A stretch of 64,000 nucleotides of DNA from Cephalopachus bancanus (Eukaryota > Chordata > Mammalia > Primates > Tarsiidae), in contig JAPVLO010000059.1 of the NCBI GenBank assembly GCA_027257055.1, positions 1,550,001-1,614,000 of the forward strand, written 5' to 3'. This document shows positions 46,691-58,299 of this stretch, in pieces. A model generated the notes under the pieces. It was not told where the DNA came from, ran no database searches, and saw nothing but the letters and a program-made list of their open reading frames with translations. The position numbers and the translations under genes are program-made. Each line of letters starts with the position of its first letter. Within the stretch, counting starts at the first letter, position 1.

Positions 46691-49250
46691 CTGTGAGTAA
46701 TAGAAGCAGAAGTCACACTTTTTCTTTTCTCTTTTGGTGGTGTGAAAACATTCTGCCCTACAGATTGTGTTATTTAGTTACCGTTTAAACTAATTTTTAA
46801 TGACCTGAATGTATCTATAATATATTGTCTTCAAAATATAATAGAAATAAAGGTGAAATAATTAATCTACAATATTGGCATAATGGTTGTCTATTCCATT
46901 GCTTAGTATATTACTTATAATAACCCAAGGGTATAAATAAAATGCTTTCTCCATCATTGTAATTCAGAAATAAGGAAAATGAGGCACAAAAGAACATCCT
47001 GTCCAAGCATGGAGAGTAATTGTAGTGGCACTTGTTGATGGCAAGCAACTTTAAATCATTTAAAAACCTTTTTGTTGAGAGTAAAAACCAAGTATGACAG
47101 ACAAACCAGACGTCATTCTTAGGAGACTGCAGCATGTTTTTTTCTAACTTCCATTTGTTGCTAGATATACCTGGTCCTGAGGACAAGGGATTGAAAGATA
47201 TATTTCTTTTTGGAGGGGAGAAAGGGGCTGGGACATAACTTTCACAAAATTATAATGTTTATCTTATCAGTCTTCTCTTTTCAAAGCACATCCTAGAAAG
47301 TTCTGTGTAAAGTACGAGACAAGCACTTGTCCCACAGGAGGTATTACCTGCCACTTGACTTATTTTCTTGGTTCTATATTATTTACTTAAAATTCTAGCA
47401 GAGGAAGCTAGGTTTGCCCTGTGATAAGGCTGTAAAATGATAATAGTAAACCAAAATAGCCAGGTCAGTGAAGTGAGGGCTAGGGAGGGGAAGGAGGACT
47501 GGCAGACAGTCATTCTCTGAAAGAGTTGGGTATAAGAAAGGTTTATTCCCAGGATGGCTTCCTTGGCACTCTCTTCCCCTGTCTTTGTATGGCCCCTGCC
47601 CTCTCCAAAAAGCCTGTTTTGCCTCAGTTACCCTTGTAGGAGAATAGAGGGCATCTGAAGGAAGAAGAAACGACACATTACAAATACTTGGGCTGGGGTC
47701 TAATTTTACCAACTACACCGCTGGGACAGGTTATGACATTTTCATTCTTAAGATGTTCTCTCCTTAGCCCTATCCTCTCTTTTCCCAATTTTTTGAGGAC
47801 TTTAATAAATAAGACAGTCTCAGTTGCTCACCGCTCATGATAAACTGAATGTGGTCAAACATCCTAAACTGTCTTTTAGATCATCAGAGAAGCATTAAGA
47901 CCAAAAGGAGCACAACCTAGGGCTGCCTTTGCTAGTGTATCCTGCATTGGTGCTACAGGTTAAGAAAGTACATGATAACTTGATTGATGTCAAAATAGTG
48001 GAGCACTCATTATGTAAGAAGTGGTTACGGGACATTTTAGGCACAGGATCAAGCGAATTTCATAAATATTAGCTACTATTAAGCGATGGGGTCAAAGATT
48101 ATTAATGTGAATTTCCATAGCCTCTCTTCATATTAACCCACCATGCCCTCTAGAAGAATCTTTTTCCTCACTCTCCTTTCTCACAGAGACAAAGACAAAA
48201 TTGTAAAACTGAAAGGCAAGCACTACATAGAGTGAAACAAACAGAGAAAGAAAAAACGTCCTGGGAGTAGAAAGTCTTAGGTTTTTATCATACAAGAATA
48301 TGCAGATTAATGTGCAGTTATCTATTTCTGAAGATGAGGATGAAGATGAGGATGACAGTGATAGAATTTATTTCATTATGTTACCATTTTACAGGGTGCA
48401 AGTAAAGCCTGAAACTTTTAAACAATTATTTTTGGCTTTTATGAAAAGAACTGCTGATGGACCTTGTAGTTTCAAGATTCCTAAGTGTTAAAATTAACTA
48501 CAGGACAGTAGTCATTTTTCACTTACCAGTAGAACTGGATCTCAAAAGAAGAATTCTGCAAATTCTTTAGCCATCAGTGATCTATAGAAAATCTTTTGCC
48601 TGAATGACTGGGTACATGTTAGAGAAAGTTGGTTCTTGGTAAATCATTTTATAAATAGACTAAATGAAGAATCCATTTTGGAGAATATTTATAAAGGGAG
48701 GTTTTTTTAAAGTATAGCTGGATGGACACTCTTTTGAGTTGTTGTAAAATAAATCATTTAATGAGACTTTAGATTTGATGATTTATAAGGTCTCTATGAT
48801 ACTGTGGTTTATCCTCCTTAATTTAGGCAACAGGGACTTGGTTTATATTTATCTAATCCAAGTAATAGAGTCTTTAATTCTCTGCTACTAAAATCAGGCT
48901 CTAGAACTGTAACCTAAGTAGAATGGGGGGAGAGGTAGCCCAATACAAAAGAAACATGACCTGGAAAGGAAGGAAAAAGCAAACTGAAATCTCTTTTCTT
49001 GCTTCTTTTAAAACAATGGGTTCTTTTTGGGCAAAGAGCTTTACAACATATTAATTTAGCTATAGCCTTAAACCAAGCATCTTCTCTTATACTTTCATAC
49101 TAAAGAAAATCTATTATCATATCATTCTGGGAATGACTGAAAGAAGGTTGGCAAACACTTACATTGGTATTGATGAGAATCCCACATGGAAATTATCCAG
49201 TGGGTTTAGGATGAAATTGGTCATGAAGCTGAAATTAAAAACCACCCCTT
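46691..49250. other. Unique or unclassified DNA
   Basis: AT-rich, no named repeats. A GAT/GAG-rich patch at 48330-48355 makes an acidic run in a 63-codon plus ORF (48300-48491) that I do not recognise. A minus ORF at 47712-47395 lacks recognisable features. Confidence 0.4.
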
Positions 49251-49256
49251 CCCTGA

Positions 49257-49542
49257 AATCCAGCACTTTGGGAGGCCGAGGCAAGAGGATTGCCTGGGGG
49301 TTCGAGACCAGCATGGGCAACTTGGTAAGACCTCTTCTCTACAATAAATCACAAAAACTAGCCAGGCATGGTGGCATGTGTCTGTAGTTCCAGTTACTTA
49401 GAAGGCTGAGGTGGAAGGATTGTCTAAGCCCAGCAGGTTGAGGCTGCAGTGGCTAGGACCATGCCCTGCACTCCAGCCTGGGCAACAAGAGTGAGACTCC
49501 AACTCAAAAAACAAACAAACAAACAAACAAACAAAACAAAAC
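49257..49542 (+). mobile_element. Strepsirrhine-type Alu SINE, 5'-truncated
   Basis: It begins at AATCCAGCACTTTGGGAGG, lacking about the first 35 bases, and has GGGTTCGAGACCAGC, CTACAATAAATCACAAAAAC, GCCCAGCAGGTTGAGGC and GACTCCAACTCAAAA, with a CAAA-repeat tail. ACCACCCCTTCC before and AACACCCCTTTC after look like a target duplication. Confidence 0.88.
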
Positions 49543-49552
49543 ACCCCTTTCA

Positions 49553-49846
49553 AGCTAAGTGTAGTGGCTCGTGCCTGTAATCCCAGTACTTTGGGAAGTG
49601 GCGGTGAGAGGATTACCTGAGTTCAGGGGTTTGGGACCAGCCTGGGCAACTTGGTGGGACCTTGTCTCTACAGTAAATCAAAAAACTAGCCAGGTGTGGT
49701 GGTGCATGCCTGTGGTTCCAGCTACTTGGAAGGCTGAGGAAGAAGGATCACCTGAGCCCAGCAGGTCGAGGTTGCGGTGACCATGAGCTTGCCACTGCAC
49801 TCCAGCCTGGGCGACAGGTTGAAACTCAAAAAACAAAAACAAAACC
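49553..49846 (+). mobile_element. Strepsirrhine-type Alu SINE, tandem with the previous
   Basis: AGCTAAGTGTAGTGGCTCGT, CTACAGTAAATCAAAAAAC, CCCAGCAGGTCGAGGTTGC and ACTCAAAAAACAAAAAC. It is in the same orientation as, and about 10 bp from, the tail of the preceding Alu. Confidence 0.9.
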
Positions 49847-51350
49847 CTTCCTTAAGAAAGTATGAGAATACTATGGTTGGCTTCCTGGCCTTTTCTCAAC
49901 AGAGGCTGCTGTGCTGAGAGTTAAGAAGGTTGAGATTTGGGGTAGATTTCAAAAGGTACAATTTAGAGACTGGAATATGTGCTAAATAGGCAAACCTGTC
50001 TTTTCTCATCCACCTCGACTGTCCACAATTATGATACAAGTGTGGTCCAGTGGCTGAAATTATGGTGATTTTTCAAAAATGCCAGTGTTGAAATTTTGCC
50101 TTGACAGTACATCTATAACTACTAATAATGCTGTTTTGGGCTGACTCAGTTGCTTTTGAAATTGCACGGCTCTGTTATGAGTAAACGAGAGGCAACCAAT
50201 TATCTATAAAATAATGGTGTGCACAGAGGAGAGTTTGATGAATTACAAATAAAGTCTGCTGACACAACAGGGTGTGGAAACTTGACCTGCTCTGACTTTC
50301 CATCAGAGTTAGGGGTGTTGTTTACATCTTTTATAAACAACATACCCCACTCAATTCCAACATGAGGTAGGAGTAGGGACTGGGAAATGACAGAATATTC
50401 CCCCTAGTACACCTGTTGCTTTAAAGTTAAGCCACATGGATGTGTAGAGGCAGCAAATCCAAGTATTCAATCCTGCATAAAGAATTACCATGTTAGATAA
50501 GTAATGCAGGTCTACCAACATTGAATGTGATTTAGAACACAGACTTAAAGAGCCATTGCAAAACCCTTATACCAGAACTCAGCCCAGAGAGTGAGGAGCC
50601 AATGTATAAATTTACCTATGCAGAAAGCAGATGTTGACTTCCTGGAACCAAAGGATAGCCAGCCTCAACCCTTGGACTGTAGACCCCTTTGTGCAAGGCA
50701 AAGGCAATGTCTATTTTTCACTACTGCTCAAGAAACTGATTCAAAGTCATTAGGCAAAGGATACAGAGAGTGACTATAACACCAAAACTTCCTACAGTGT
50801 AATAGAAAGATAGAATCCTTTCACACAAATAATCTAATGTCAGTGCTTTGATGGCCTTGAGAGGCCGAGGAGGCAGTTTATGGTTTTGGAATGTTTACCT
50901 TTGTGGTTTTAATGGCACTCTTGTCACTCTGGGGATTAATCTGGATTTGGGTATAAAGAAGATATAGATTTACTTATCAAGGAGTTGCTAGATAAGTCCA
51001 CATCAAACATTCAGCCAAGAGTAGCTCTTTGCTATTATAGTCTTTTTCCTAAACAGGGCAATTCCAGGTATAGTGTTCACATTCTTCTGTGCAAGCTGTT
51101 GATTTTTGAGGTAGATGATTGGCAAACATAATATTAAGGGAAATCCCTGGGAGTTAGTCTCTCAGAAGAAAAAGTGATTTTGAACAAATCCAATCGGCCT
51201 AGAGACTAAATGATCATGGGAGATAGCAGAGTATGGCACATGGCTTCCTACCTCTTGTCCTCTAAACAACGACAAAATAGTGACCTGTCAGCCCTAGGGA
51301 AACTGACTCTTGTGCCTAATCTTCTCTATATGCCTTGTAAGAAAGATGGC
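49847..51350. other. Unique or unclassified DNA
   Basis: No named repeat or gene. A 60-codon plus ORF at 50591-50773 is unremarkable. Confidence 0.45.
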
Positions 51351-51351
51351 A

Positions 51352-51432
51352 TACTGGCTTAGGGATTGGAAAGGGTCTGCAGCCAGCTTGCTCTGGGTTT
51401 GAAATCTGGCCTTTACTGCTGTTTCTCCAAAG
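51352..51432 (+). repeat. MIR SINE fragment
   Basis: ACTGGCTTAGGGATTGGAAA, then GCTCTGGGTTTGAAATCTGG, resemble the MIR 5' and core part. Confidence 0.4.
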
Positions 51433-51582
51433 GTGGGAATCATATGCCTGTTTAAGATAATTTTAGGTAAGCTACATTGAATCTCTGAGTAGGTTATTCT
51501 CTTTTAATCCTTCTGAATAGGTCAAAGGAGAGTCTCAGTTTGGTACTGGAATTAAATGCTTCTGTAATGATGGCCAGCCCCA

Positions 51583-51868
51583 TTTTTTTTTTTTTTTAAA
51601 GTTGGAATCTCACTCTGTCACCTAGGCTGGAGTGCAGTGGCATGATCACAGCCACCACATCCTCGACCTGCTGGGCTCAGGTGATCCTTCTGCCTCAGTC
51701 TTCTAAGTAGCTGGGATTACAGGCATGCACCACCACCATGCCAGCTTTTTTTTTTTTTAAACTGTAGAGATGTCTCGCCATGTTGCTGATCTTGAACTCC
51801 TGAGCTCAGGCAATCCTCTCACCTCCCAAAGTGCTGGGATTACAGGCATGAGCCACCATGCCCAGCCC
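51583..51868 (-). mobile_element. Alu SINE, antisense
   Basis: A T run, GGAATCTCACTCTGTCACC, CTCGACCTGCTGGGCTCAGG, a second T run in the linker (51747-51758), CACCTCCCAAAGTGCTGGG and CACCATGCCCAGCC. CCAGCCCCATTTT and CCAGCCCAGTTTC flank it as a likely target duplication. Confidence 0.88.
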
Positions 51869-52527
51869 AGTTTCACTTTTTAACAGAGAGAATGATCATA
51901 GTCCTGGTAGCTACAAGCAAGCAACTATACAGAACTGGAATTTATCAGCATTGTTTTTCTCTTATGTCTACTTTTATGCTCGACTTCTAATTACAAGTAG
52001 TACTCATTCGTGACTGAGGCTAAGAAACACAGTTTAAGATAAATTTTCTAGCATTCAAAAAGTGAGTCAAGTAAATAGTAAGTAAATAATGCCCTAGGTG
52101 ATCCACAAAGTTAAGAATAACCATGACAAACGAGAATGGATGAAATTTGGAAAACATTGTTTTCACTCAAGGTCATGTTTACTTAGGCATGCAGTTATAT
52201 GGTAGAAAAAAGAGGGAGGGCAGCCTAGACAGGAATCAGCACACTCTGAAAAACTTGTAAGTAGAGTAAAGTCAGTTGGGGAGAGCCAGGGCCCATGTTG
52301 GTTTCTACTACCTGGCTGTAGTGTGGCCAGGGAGGCAGGTACTGGACATGGATATTAACAAAGTGGGCAAGAAAGTCCAGCAGGGGGTCCTCCCAGCAGA
52401 ACTAGAAAGGCCAGTAAGATGAAGATGCTAAAAAGAATATTCGGAAGGTGCAAGGGGAGCTGCAACAGGGAGAAGGACCGGAGAAATGATCTCTTTTAGC
52501 AAGGTGGACAGTATAAAGACTAGGAGA

Positions 52528-52690
52528 ATGGCCTTTTGGGTGAGACTGCCTAGGTTCAAATCTGAGTCTCATCACTTACTTACCATTTACCTTGGAGTAA
52601 CACTTAACATTACTAAGCCTGTTTCTCATCACCTACAAGACAGAAACTATGTTTCCTAAATTCTCAGTAACTGTTGGCTACTGCTATCAG
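52528..52690 (+). repeat. MIR SINE
   Basis: GAGACTGCCTAGGTTCAAAT, CTGAGTCTCATCACTTACTT and GCCTGTTTCTCATCACCTAC, in MIR core order. Confidence 0.65.
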
Positions 52691-53071
52691 TTCCAGGGCT
52701 TTGTGCCATCATGTCTGCCTCTGCATTCTGAGAATTGTGCAGTCTTGCAGAGTAAGTGCCATCACAGTCCTTAAACTTGCTCTGCTTAAGAATGACACGC
52801 TACTGAGGGAATACTCAGGAAATCTGGGAAAGGCCAAGTCTATTTGAATTTCAGATAACAATTTTTAAATCAAGGTATGTCCAAATGTTGCCTGATTGCC
52901 CTAGTTATTAACAAATCTCAAGGGTTCCATGAGCCACTTAACAACGTATAAAAATTCAGTGTACGGAAACATTTTTAAAAGGGGGGCATAGGGTGTCAAA
53001 GAACCAGATGGGACAACCCCAAAATCAAGTTTCTACCAAAAGAACATAACCATTAACAAGTCTGTTGTCTG

Positions 53072-53390
53072 ACGTGCAGCAAGTCAATACACTGACACAC
53101 TTGTTGCAGTAGAGAAAGACGTTTAATCATAAGGTTGCCAAATGAGGAGACCACAGAAAACCTCAAATTGGCCTCTCTGAAACTTTTGGGGCTAGGCATT
53201 TTAAGGGGTTTGGAGTGAGCCAAGGTGTGGGGATTGCTGACTGGGTTGAAGAGTGCAGGGTGACGTCATAGGATGGCGACACGAATAAACTGTGTTCTCA
53301 TGCTGATTCAGTTCCTCCATGGGTGTCTTCAAACTGGTTGGCATCAGCCTTTCTGTTGGAATTCAGAATCTGGAAAAAACATGTTAAGCA
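53072..53390 (-). repeat. ERV-like LTR, antisense (family unsure)
   Basis: GTTGCAGTAGAGAAAGACG, TTTAATCATAAGGTTGCC, CCTCTCTGAAACTTTTGGGG, GGATTGCTGACTGGGTTG and GTGACGTCATAGGATGG resemble an endogenous retrovirus LTR read in reverse. No internal coding sequence is seen and boundaries are approximate. Confidence 0.4.
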
Positions 53391-53620
53391 ATTTCCACAC
53401 AAAAGCTTTATGATTGTAAGTAAGATCAGAGATCCTCTATAGGAACAATGGGAATACAAAATAGTCAGTTTTTCATGCTCCTGTGACTTTTGACTGCAAG
53501 GAAGTTGGCCAAAGTGCTCCCCGATTAATGCTTAGTTATAACTATATTTCCGTCTAGAACCTGGCATTCTTGTAAAGACTGTAAGGAGAGTTTCAAAGGA
53601 ATGTTTTCTTTCCCCTTTGT

Positions 53621-53677
53621 CTAAGGGGAAGTATATGTACTAAAGGGAAGCATATGTATTAAAGGGAAGTACATCTA
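53621..53677. repeat. 19-bp tandem repeat, three units
   Basis: Three units of 19 bp: CTAAGGGGAAGTATATGTA, CTAAAGGGAAGCATATGTA and TTAAAGGGAAGTACATCTA. Two to four differences between neighbours. Confidence 0.85.
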
Positions 53678-54885
53678 GTCCCATTATCCTACAGGTAAAA
53701 ATCTCTTGGCAAAATTTTAGGACACTTAGTTTTCTGCTATTTCGCAACCTATATTATCCCTCCTAGTCTTAGTTACCACATCTGACTGCTGGGAATACTA
53801 TGATCTGTAAACAAAAACTTTTAAAGAGAGATACAAATGTTGTTTAACTTAAAAATCCACAGGCACTATGGCAATTGTCTGTAAAACAAGTTGGGGTGAA
53901 TATCTTTCTGGCAAGACTTACAAGGCATGTTGATTTACCTGGAAATCAGGAGATGTCAGGCCTCAAGGCAAGACAGAAGCAAAAACTGATAAAGCAAAGC
54001 ATATAGGAAATTTGGGTGATAAGTTTAAATCTTCTTAAAATGTCTAGAAAATGCATTCTAAGGCAGAATCCTACAGTTCAGCAAGCCCGAGCTTACTAGC
54101 CTCTCTATCTAAAAGTACCATTGCATAGGCAACCCAGAAAAAAGAATTCAGCCTAGAAAGTCAAGTCTGAAGAATTGTGACCCTGTTTAAATTTGAACAG
54201 GGCACTCTAAAATGACACACTGGCTTGCAGAAGGGGACTAGAACAAGGTTTGCAGTCATGCCCAGAGGCCTTGTTCTCAGGTAAACTAGGTTAATCCTTA
54301 AAGAGAGAGAAGGTGAACAGCAGAAAAGGTTAAAACCAAAATATGAAAGACAGTTTTTGCTACACCACGAGCTATCTCCCCTCCGGCAATTGAGTGTAGA
54401 GCTGACAAACCTATGACATGGCAGAATGAAATAAGCTTTCCAGGATGCAAGGGCTTGAGTCCAACGCTATACTTAACAATAATGGGGGGAGAGGTAGTCT
54501 GCATCCTTATGCAATTAGAATACTTTACAAAGGGGCTGGAGAGAGAAAGACCAAGAAATGTACATATATTTTTGACTATCTAATAAAAATCTACATTTCA
54601 ACGTGAAGTCAGAATACAGTGAATGTGTTTTCTAGCTAAAAATCATGATCACTGGGTGGTTGATAGAATTGTACACAACTCAATTGATACCAGTATTTGT
54701 TCACTAATTTCATTTTTAATTTGTATCTGATCTACTTCAGCAGTTTATAATATGAACACATTTATTCACAGGCCAGATGAAGAATTGTCTAATTTTAACT
54801 TGGAATTATCTAATTCTAAAAAGGAAAAAGAAACTTTAATGGAGAGGATCTTTAACTGGGGGCCATCATCTCCAAGGAGGTTTAT
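53678..54885. other. Unique or unclassified DNA
   Basis: No repeat that I can name. A 65-codon plus ORF starts at 54752; its end overlaps a repeat-like stretch, which argues against a gene. Confidence 0.4.
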
Positions 54886-54887
54886 TA

Positions 54888-55000
54888 ACAGGGCTGCCAG
54901 AAAAAATATGTCACCCATTAAACTGAAATTTCAGATGAACAACAAATAAAATAATTGTTTTTGTTTAGACATGTCCCAGTATCACATGGCAACTCTGTTT
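54888..55000 (-). repeat. Half copy of a palindromic MITE-like repeat
   Basis: GGGCTGCCAGAAAAAATATG, AACTGAAATTTCAGATGAAC, AACAAATAAAATAATTG and GACATGTCCCAGTATCAC parallel one half of the palindromic repeat at 59625-59860. Confidence 0.45.
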
Positions 55001-55379
55001 ATAAACAGATTTCAGAAGATGCGTTTGTATCTCGAAGAATTTTTGTTTACAGACCAAACAAATCACCTTCAGTCTTCCCAGCTGTGAGATGTGGGAATTG
55101 AGACTAGGAGGAGTAATAGGGGTTGCCAGAGAGGTCTAGACCTGAGCTTCTTAGACATCGTACAAAAATTCAGTGTATAGATGCATTTTGACAAGGAGAT
55201 TGGTTATGGCTGTCCTTCTACCAGAACGTTAGACCTACGATTTCCCAGCAGTTAAACTTCATTAATGCAAAGATTAATTCTACTAAGCTCTGACCTTTCC
55301 CTGTGGCCTGAGCTTCCTAGCAGCCTAAAGTTAAAGGGAAACACAAGGGGCAATTTACCAACTGGAACTGAGGAGAAGA

Positions 55380-55600
55380 GTCCCCAGGTGAAAGCAGGAG
55401 TATGCCTGGGATGGGGCTGAAACAGTAGGGAGGGAAGCAGAGAAGGCTGGTTGACAGGGCCTTGCAGACGGACTTGAGCCTGACTGTCATACCCTTAAAT
55501 GGTTTTGACCTTTTAAAGGATCAGGTTTACATTGCAAACAATCTGCTTTGTGGAGACTGGAGTAGAGAGGAGCACCACTGCAGAAGAGACCACAAAATGG
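55380..55600 (-). repeat. L2-like LINE remnant, antisense
   Basis: GAAAGCAGGAGTATGCCTGG, GGGCCTTGCAGACGG and AGACTGGAGTAGAGAGGAGC resemble the upstream L2 3' region in reverse. Diverged. Confidence 0.35.
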
Positions 55601-55854
55601 TCACGGTGTGCTGGGGGAGCTAGCTCCATGGCAGTGAAGAGACAGGAGAGTTGGTGGAGGGAGGGAGGAAGAGACAGGGTGGCCCTACATGCTTCAAAGG
55701 AGACGGTGTTCTTCACTTCAGCTTTTTGTCCTTTATAGTCACCACCCAAGGATGTTGGTGAAGGTGCTTTCCCAAGTCCCCATTCTCAGCGGGGAGCCGT
55801 TTTCCTGAGGCCCGTTGGAGGCTTCTGTGATTATGAAATGCATTCTTTACCTGA

Positions 55855-56540
55855 ATCACTGAAAGTAGACCCGTAGAGCTGCAGCCTCTGCTGCCATTTC
55901 CTCCTCTGATCTCCAAAAGGCTGGGGAGTCCTCCTCCTCTTTGTCATGTTTCTGGAGCTTTGAAGAAAAAAATGTAATAGGCTTATAAATGGCTCCTTGA
56001 ACAAATATGATGGCGAGGACTGAGCAGAGTTTGTAAATTAGTAACGAATAGGTATGTCTTTGAATGAGTTTAGTTGCCAAAGGTTGAAAATGAAGAGGTT
56101 TCACATAAGAATCCACTTTTCCTCTCTAACAAGAGAATCACATTAGGCTATACTGTGGCCGTTTGCTGCCTTGTAGCCATCCGTTGAGGCTGAGAGTGGT
56201 GGTCCCAGATTGGGATGGGGTATGGAGGGGGTTTATTTGCCATCACCACAGTCTCCATCACTCTCTAATTTTCTTCTGTTTGACAGATATCACTCATTTA
56301 TTTTACTTCCTAGATTTTGGAGGCATTGATTTTACCTCATACTCATAATCATTCCTGCAAACTGGCTTATGGATTACTACTATTCTCTTAAATTTAGCCT
56401 CTCCCATATGAGCGCTGAGCAGCTTTGTCCAGTGATCCAAGAAAGCCCAAGCAAAGGTATGATAATAACACGATAATAATAACACAAGGGCCATCAGAAT
56501 TGAGTAAGTAATAAGCATTTCCATTAAGAGAGGCTTCAAG
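55855..56540 (-). other. Two exon-like open stretches, unrecognised
   Basis: Stretch 56533-56336 (198 bp, phase 0) follows a pyrimidine-rich tract and AG (TTTCCCTACTTGAAG) and ends GAG/GTAAAA. It is open throughout and encodes a hydrophobic segment (ILMALVLLLSCYYHTFAWAF) then a basic tail (MGEAKFKRIVVIHK). Stretch about 55960-55857 follows TTTTTTTCTTCAAAG and ends TTCAG/GTAAAG, with an acidic run ([10 protein letters not shown]). The latter's longest frame hits a stop just before the donor. I do not recognise a family. They could be chance ORFs, a decayed gene or unannotated exons. Confidence 0.2.
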
Positions 56541-56959
56541 TAGGGAAACAGTAAAAGAAATTACATGAGAAAACAACTTACCAAAAAATTAACAACTAGT
56601 CTTAGTCAATGAAATCATGTTAAAATCTTCTTCAGATCATAGGTAAATTTATTTGCAAAAATTTTATGTGTCTCAGATTTACATATAGAGTGAATAAAAC
56701 TTCAATTCTATTAGAGAGTGGGTGTTCTCAGAAATCTCTTCCTTAGAGGAACTCAATTTTTCCCCTTAATCTCCTATTACAATTCAATTTCATTAACTAA
56801 ATTTGTGATTTCCATGTGTGGCTCCAACACTGTAAAATGCTGAAGGTTATATATTCATTCCTTACAGGATGCATAGTGTAGTGTTTTGTGAAGTGATTTG
56901 ATACTGATACAAACAAACTAACAGCACCGATGATGGCTAGCATTTATGATATGAAGGAT

Positions 56960-57125
56960 AGTTTTTTGGGATGCACTATTTAATTTAATTCTTACAATAA
57001 CTTATATGGCAGATGCTACTTAATCCCATGTTACCAAGGAGGAAATGGAGGTCTGAGGAAGTTCATTCCCTGGTCCCAAATCACCCAGCTAGGTAGTAAT
57101 AGGTGCCAGGATTGTCCTTAACAAA
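56960..57125 (-). repeat. MIR SINE, antisense
   Basis: TTTAATTTAATTCTTACAAT, ACCAAGGAGGAAATGGAGG, AATCACCCAGCTAGGTAGT: the reverse of a MIR 3' half. Confidence 0.7.
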
Positions 57126-58110
57126 TTTTGCCTTTTTATCTCAAAGAGCTACAGCATCACAAAAGAGTGGATAATCCCACGGATACGGTGGAATTCTGCT
57201 CCACCAGGTGTATTCACCCAAAAGTCAATCCTTTGAAAATACTATTGCCAAATCAGTAATAAAGTAAAATAAAATAATAGCATTTGCTATCTTGGGCCAA
57301 AAACTTGAAGTTAACCCAGAGACCCCCCACCCTCGTAGCTTGCACCAGATGGAGAAGTTGTCCCATTTGTTTTAGAGCAAAGAAACTTTGACACACAAGG
57401 CAAGACAGTGAGGGAACCACAGCCTGGGTCTCCAGCTGAGCTGTATTTTCACTCTGGGTGAGTCTGGGCCTAAATGAGGTTCATTAGCATATAACCAGGT
57501 CACAAATACATTTATGAGGGTCATGGATCTTCTGTTCAGTATTTGGCTGCCAGCACACTGGTTTTACATTTTGCCATGCAGATTTAATTCTCCTTAGTGA
57601 AAGAAAACCACATTAAGAAGTCATTTCCTTCCTTGCAGAGCAAACATGACGCAGTTGCTACAGGCAAGTCAAACGAAATTGCTATTCTTCTACTCAAGAG
57701 CTAATTTTCATTTTGATACTACCTTTAGGTCTGTTATAAATCCATCTTGTAACAATTCAATAGGATGACAAAGAACCACACAAAGCCCGGGAAATATGGC
57801 CTTCCTACTTCTGGTGCTTCCATTAGAAGACACAGAAATCAAGCATTAAGTGGCCTCATCAAAACAGATCATACCAGATGAGTCCAAATAATTTAGAGCC
57901 TGTGAATGTTAATGCCTTTCTGGTTATTAGGCGACCGTCTGTTATTGTCATATGTCTTACAGATGGCAACATTGTGCCAACCCTTAGAAGTTGTTTATGG
58001 GAAACAGGAAATAAATAAAAACTAATAATATTTGCAAAACTCTGTTGTACATAGTTTTTAAAACTGAAATTCCCTTCCTAAAAGCCCCACATGGAAGCAC
58101 ATTGCTTTCT
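57126..58110. other. Unique or unclassified DNA
   Basis: Nothing recognisable apart from possible MIR-like traces near 57360-57440. Confidence 0.4.
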
Positions 58111-58112
58111 TT

Positions 58113-58292
58113 AGAACAGTGGTGCTCAACCCTGGCTGCCCACTGGAATCATCTGAGAAGCTTTAAAAAATAAAACCCACCCCTGGGGATTCTGATTTAA
58201 TGGGTCTGGAGCAGCCTGACTTCAGGATCTTTAAAAAAATCTTCTTAGGCAATTCTAAGGCATACTTACTGCTGAGAAACACTGTATTCGGG
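58113..58292 (+). mobile_element. MER5A-like hAT MITE
   Basis: ACAGTGGTGCTCAACCCTGG, CACTGGAATCATCTGAGAAG, GGGGATTCTGATTTAATGGG and a matching reverse end GCTGAGAAACACTG give near-complete MER5A structure with terminal inverted repeats. Confidence 0.82.
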
Positions 58293-58299
58293 AGACGTG

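Noticed and set aside
48300..48491. Plus ORF with an acidic run
   Set aside because: The acidic run comes from a GAT/GAG simple repeat; no start context, family or splice sites.
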